A stretch of 64,000 nt of DNA from Neobacillus mesonae (GTDB taxonomy: Bacteria > Bacillota > Bacilli > Paenibacillales > Paenibacillaceae). Location: the NCBI GenBank assembly GCA_023715865.1, contig JAMBOW010000001.1:310001-374000 (forward strand), in the 5' to 3' direction. The notes beneath the pieces are model-generated. The model saw nothing but the letters and a program-made list of their open reading frames with translations, was not told the DNA's origin and ran no database searches. Positions 62,099-64,000 of the stretch are shown in pieces (positions within the stretch are counted from its first letter, which is position 1; each line of letters begins with the position of its first letter). The position numbers were made by a program, and so were the translations under genes.

Positions 62099-64000
62099 AT
62101 GAAAAAACCATTTTTCAAAATCGTCGCCATGTTCATGTGTTTACTGCTTGTCATTATTGCGTATCCGTTAAATCCTGCATCGGTGTCAGCTGCAGAGTCC
62201 ACACTTTCACAAAAAAACTACGGTGAACCGGAAGAGCTGCTCGTTCCAAACAATTATACAGTGGCTGTTTTTAATGGGGCTGTTGGATATGAGGATGGAA
62301 AACCGGTAATGTATGCAACAAGCAAAGGAAAGCCGGGCTACTTGAATGTTATTGATCTGGAGGAATATAAGCTGCTAAGAACCGTTTCTCTTGCGCCGTC
62401 CGAGAGTTCTTGGGCACATGAAGTCGCGCCTAACGGTAACTTGTATGTCGCAAGTGAAGGTTCTGGAGCGAGATTATGGGAATATTCTCCGGTTACTCAC
62501 GAGGCTGTCCAGGTTGCTGCTTTTGAGGGGCAATCCGTGTCGAACAGTATAACATCCGATGAGCAAGGCAGAATTTATGTAGGAACGTACCCGGGGGGCA
62601 AGGTGTGGCAGTATGATCCGGCCACGAAGCAAGTGAGAGATTATGGACGGGTAATAGGCGCACTCGATCAGGAATATGTAAGGTCCATCGCATATCAAGG
62701 AGGCTATATCTATGCAGGTACAGCCCATGAGCAGATCGTGCGGGTAGACCTGGAAACCGGAGAAAAAACGAACATTGCTGCTAATCTCTCTGTGAAGAAC
62801 GATACCGTATATGACTTGAATACAATCGATGATCGCTACTTGTTCGCTAAATATACAGACGGTAGCGGTATACCTGGAGAGGGATATATTTACGATACAG
62901 AGACCGAAGCATGGCTGGATGCTGAGCTTCAGCAAGTTACGGGTCTTCATGCAGCGGATTCCGTGGATGGAAAGCTGTACTACATGTCAGAGAAAAAGCT
63001 GAAAACTTTTGATCTCACAACACATGTGGTCGAGGAAACCGGGATGACATATGAGAGCGGTTTCAGAGGGGCGGATTGGGTCGAATTTAAAAATAATCCA
63101 GAGCTTCCCGGAAAAACGCTTGTGACGGTTCGTTATGACGGCGGGGTTGCGATGCTGAATATAGAGACGAAGCAAGTGATCGTAAAGCCTCCCATTATCC
63201 CTGGACTGCCAGGGGTCGTTAACCGGCTTCAAAGCGTATCCGAGACTCAACTCATAACGACGGGTTCCCAGGCCAGATCCTCACTTGTGGATCTCGAAAG
63301 CATGACAGCACAGCCTTTCAGCATTGGCCAGGCAGACAGCGTGTACCCGATTGGAAGCAAGGTGTACATGGGTGTTTATCCTGAAGGGGGATTATATGTT
63401 TACGATTTGAACAAGGAGCCAGGCAGCAGCAATCCGCAGCGATTAGCCATTTTAGGAAACGATCAAGAGCGCCTCGTTCACATGTCAGAAGGAGACGGCA
63501 AGCTGTTTATTTCAACTATTTCCGGCTATGGGACATTAGGAGGCTCCCTAACAGTTCATGACACAGCGACAGGGGAGACGAAAGTTCACCGTAATGTAGT
63601 CCAGAATCAAAGCGTACTCAGTACAGCATATGTTGACGGCAAGATCTTCGGCTCAACGACCATCAGGGGAGGGCTGGGCTCGACGCCAACGGAGCAGGAA
63701 GCTAAGATCTTCGTGTGGGATGTGGAGGAGGAACGTACAATTAAGGAATTAACCCTCGACATTCCTGAATTAACCGATCCGATCTTTATTGGAGATCTAT
63801 CTCTTGGACCTGACGGTCTGATTTGGGGAGCGGCTTATGAATACATTTTTGCGATTGATCCGGTCACATATGAGCTTGTAAAGTACAAGAAGATTTATCC
63901 AAAGTTATATTACACCCAGTGGCACCATCATCCGATGAGATGGTCGGAGGACGGACTGCTGTATGTCCTGTTTAATAACAAACTGACTGTTATTGATCCG
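62099..64000 (+). CDS. Secreted beta-propeller-like protein (3' partial)
   Basis: The frame is open from 62099 to the end of the window (634 codons) and continues beyond it. A Sec signal peptide is seen (KKPFFKIVAMFMCLLLVIIAYP..., cleavage probably near VSAAE). The body consists of repeated short beta motifs of the propeller type (GNLYVASEGSGARLWEYSP, GRIYVGTYPGGKVWQYDPATKQV, GYIYAGTAHEQIVRVDLETGE, GKLFISTISGYG), as in YVTN/PQQ-like propellers. No catalytic signature was recognised. AGAGGAGG lies 6 bases before the ATG. It is 25 bases downstream of the dehydrogenase and probably in the same operon, perhaps binding or cleaving the polymer that feeds this pathway. Confidence 0.8.
   Translation, partial: MKKPFFKIVAMFMCLLLVIIAYPLNPASVSAAESTLSQKNYGEPEELLVPNNYTVAVFNGAVGYEDGKPVMYATSKGKPGYLNVIDLEEYKLLRTVSLAPSESSWAHEVAPNGNLYVASEGSGARLWEYSPVTHEAVQVAAFEGQSVSNSITSDEQGRIYVGTYPGGKVWQYDPATKQVRDYGRVIGALDQEYVRSIAYQGGYIYAGTAHEQIVRVDLETGEKTNIAANLSVKNDTVYDLNTIDDRYLFAKYTDGSGIPGEGYIYDTETEAWLDAELQQVTGLHAADSVDGKLYYMSEKKLKTFDLTTHVVEETGMTYESGFRGADWVEFKNNPELPGKTLVTVRYDGGVAMLNIETKQVIVKPPIIPGLPGVVNRLQSVSETQLITTGSQARSSLVDLESMTAQPFSIGQADSVYPIGSKVYMGVYPEGGLYVYDLNKEPGSSNPQRLAILGNDQERLVHMSEGDGKLFISTISGYGTLGGSLTVHDTATGETKVHRNVVQNQSVLSTAYVDGKIFGSTTIRGGLGSTPTEQEAKIFVWDVEEERTIKELTLDIPELTDPIFIGDLSLGPDGLIWGAAYEYIFAIDPVTYELVKYKKIYPKLYYTQWHHHPMRWSEDGLLYVLFNNKLTVIDP

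Overview
The window looks like a chromosomal segment of a Paenibacillus-like Gram-positive bacterium (Bacillales). The evidence is: strong AGGAGG-type ribosome sites, frequent GTG/TTG starts, YesM/YesN two-component pairs, LplA/LplB/YtcP-type sugar ABC transporters without their own ATPase gene, CcpA cre-like sites, and many intracellular glycoside hydrolases. No tRNA, rRNA, CRISPR array, insertion sequence or prophage gene was seen. The host assignment rests on gene content only.

Region by region. (1) 1-10176: an aldouronate/xylooligosaccharide-type locus: sensor kinase (cut by the left edge), response regulator, lipoprotein binding protein, two permeases, GH43, intracellular GH10 xylanase and a second GH43. 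(2) 10177-16616: a GH43 remnant reduced to its two ends, then an unusual trio of orphan solute-binding protein, histidine kinase and response regulator with no permeases. (3) 16617-23263: xylan accessory genes: GH8 reducing-end xylosidase, a decayed SGNH esterase, an intracellular CE1-type esterase, secreted GH11 xylanase, a formylglycine-enzyme-like lipoprotein and a carboxylesterase with an in-frame amber stop. (4) 23406-29989: endonuclease V, a small unknown protein, AraC regulator with GH127 and GH43 (arabinofuranoside use), and a glycerophosphodiesterase. (5) 30098-38820: LysR regulator divergent from an oligopeptide ABC operon that ends in an M20 peptidase and an ATP-grasp ligase-like gene. 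(6) 38891-42596: AraC regulator divergent from a GH78 alpha-L-rhamnosidase. (7) 42768-52700: TetR/short-chain dehydrogenase pair, DUF1796 protein, anaerobic ribonucleotide reductase nrdDG with an Fnr-type promoter, MFS exporter, and a three-gene membrane operon of unknown function. (8) 52950-64000: a GntR regulator fused to a solute-binding-protein domain, followed by an operon of four enzymes and a second sugar ABC transporter, then a secreted propeller-like protein cut by the right edge.

Together the genes describe a plant-hemicellulose specialist. Xylan is cut outside the cell by GH11; oligomers enter through binding-protein transporters and are finished inside by GH10, GH43, GH8 and esterases. 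Arabinose and rhamnose side chains are handled by GH127/GH43 and GH78. Sensing is layered: two YesM/YesN systems, AraC and GntR local regulators, and CcpA cre-like sites near several promoters. The most distinctive items are the cytoplasmic GntR/solute-binding fusion with its uncharacterised four-enzyme operon, the orphan binding protein/kinase/regulator trio, the tandem-paralogue membrane operon at 49811-52074, and a cluster of three decayed or interrupted xylan-related genes.
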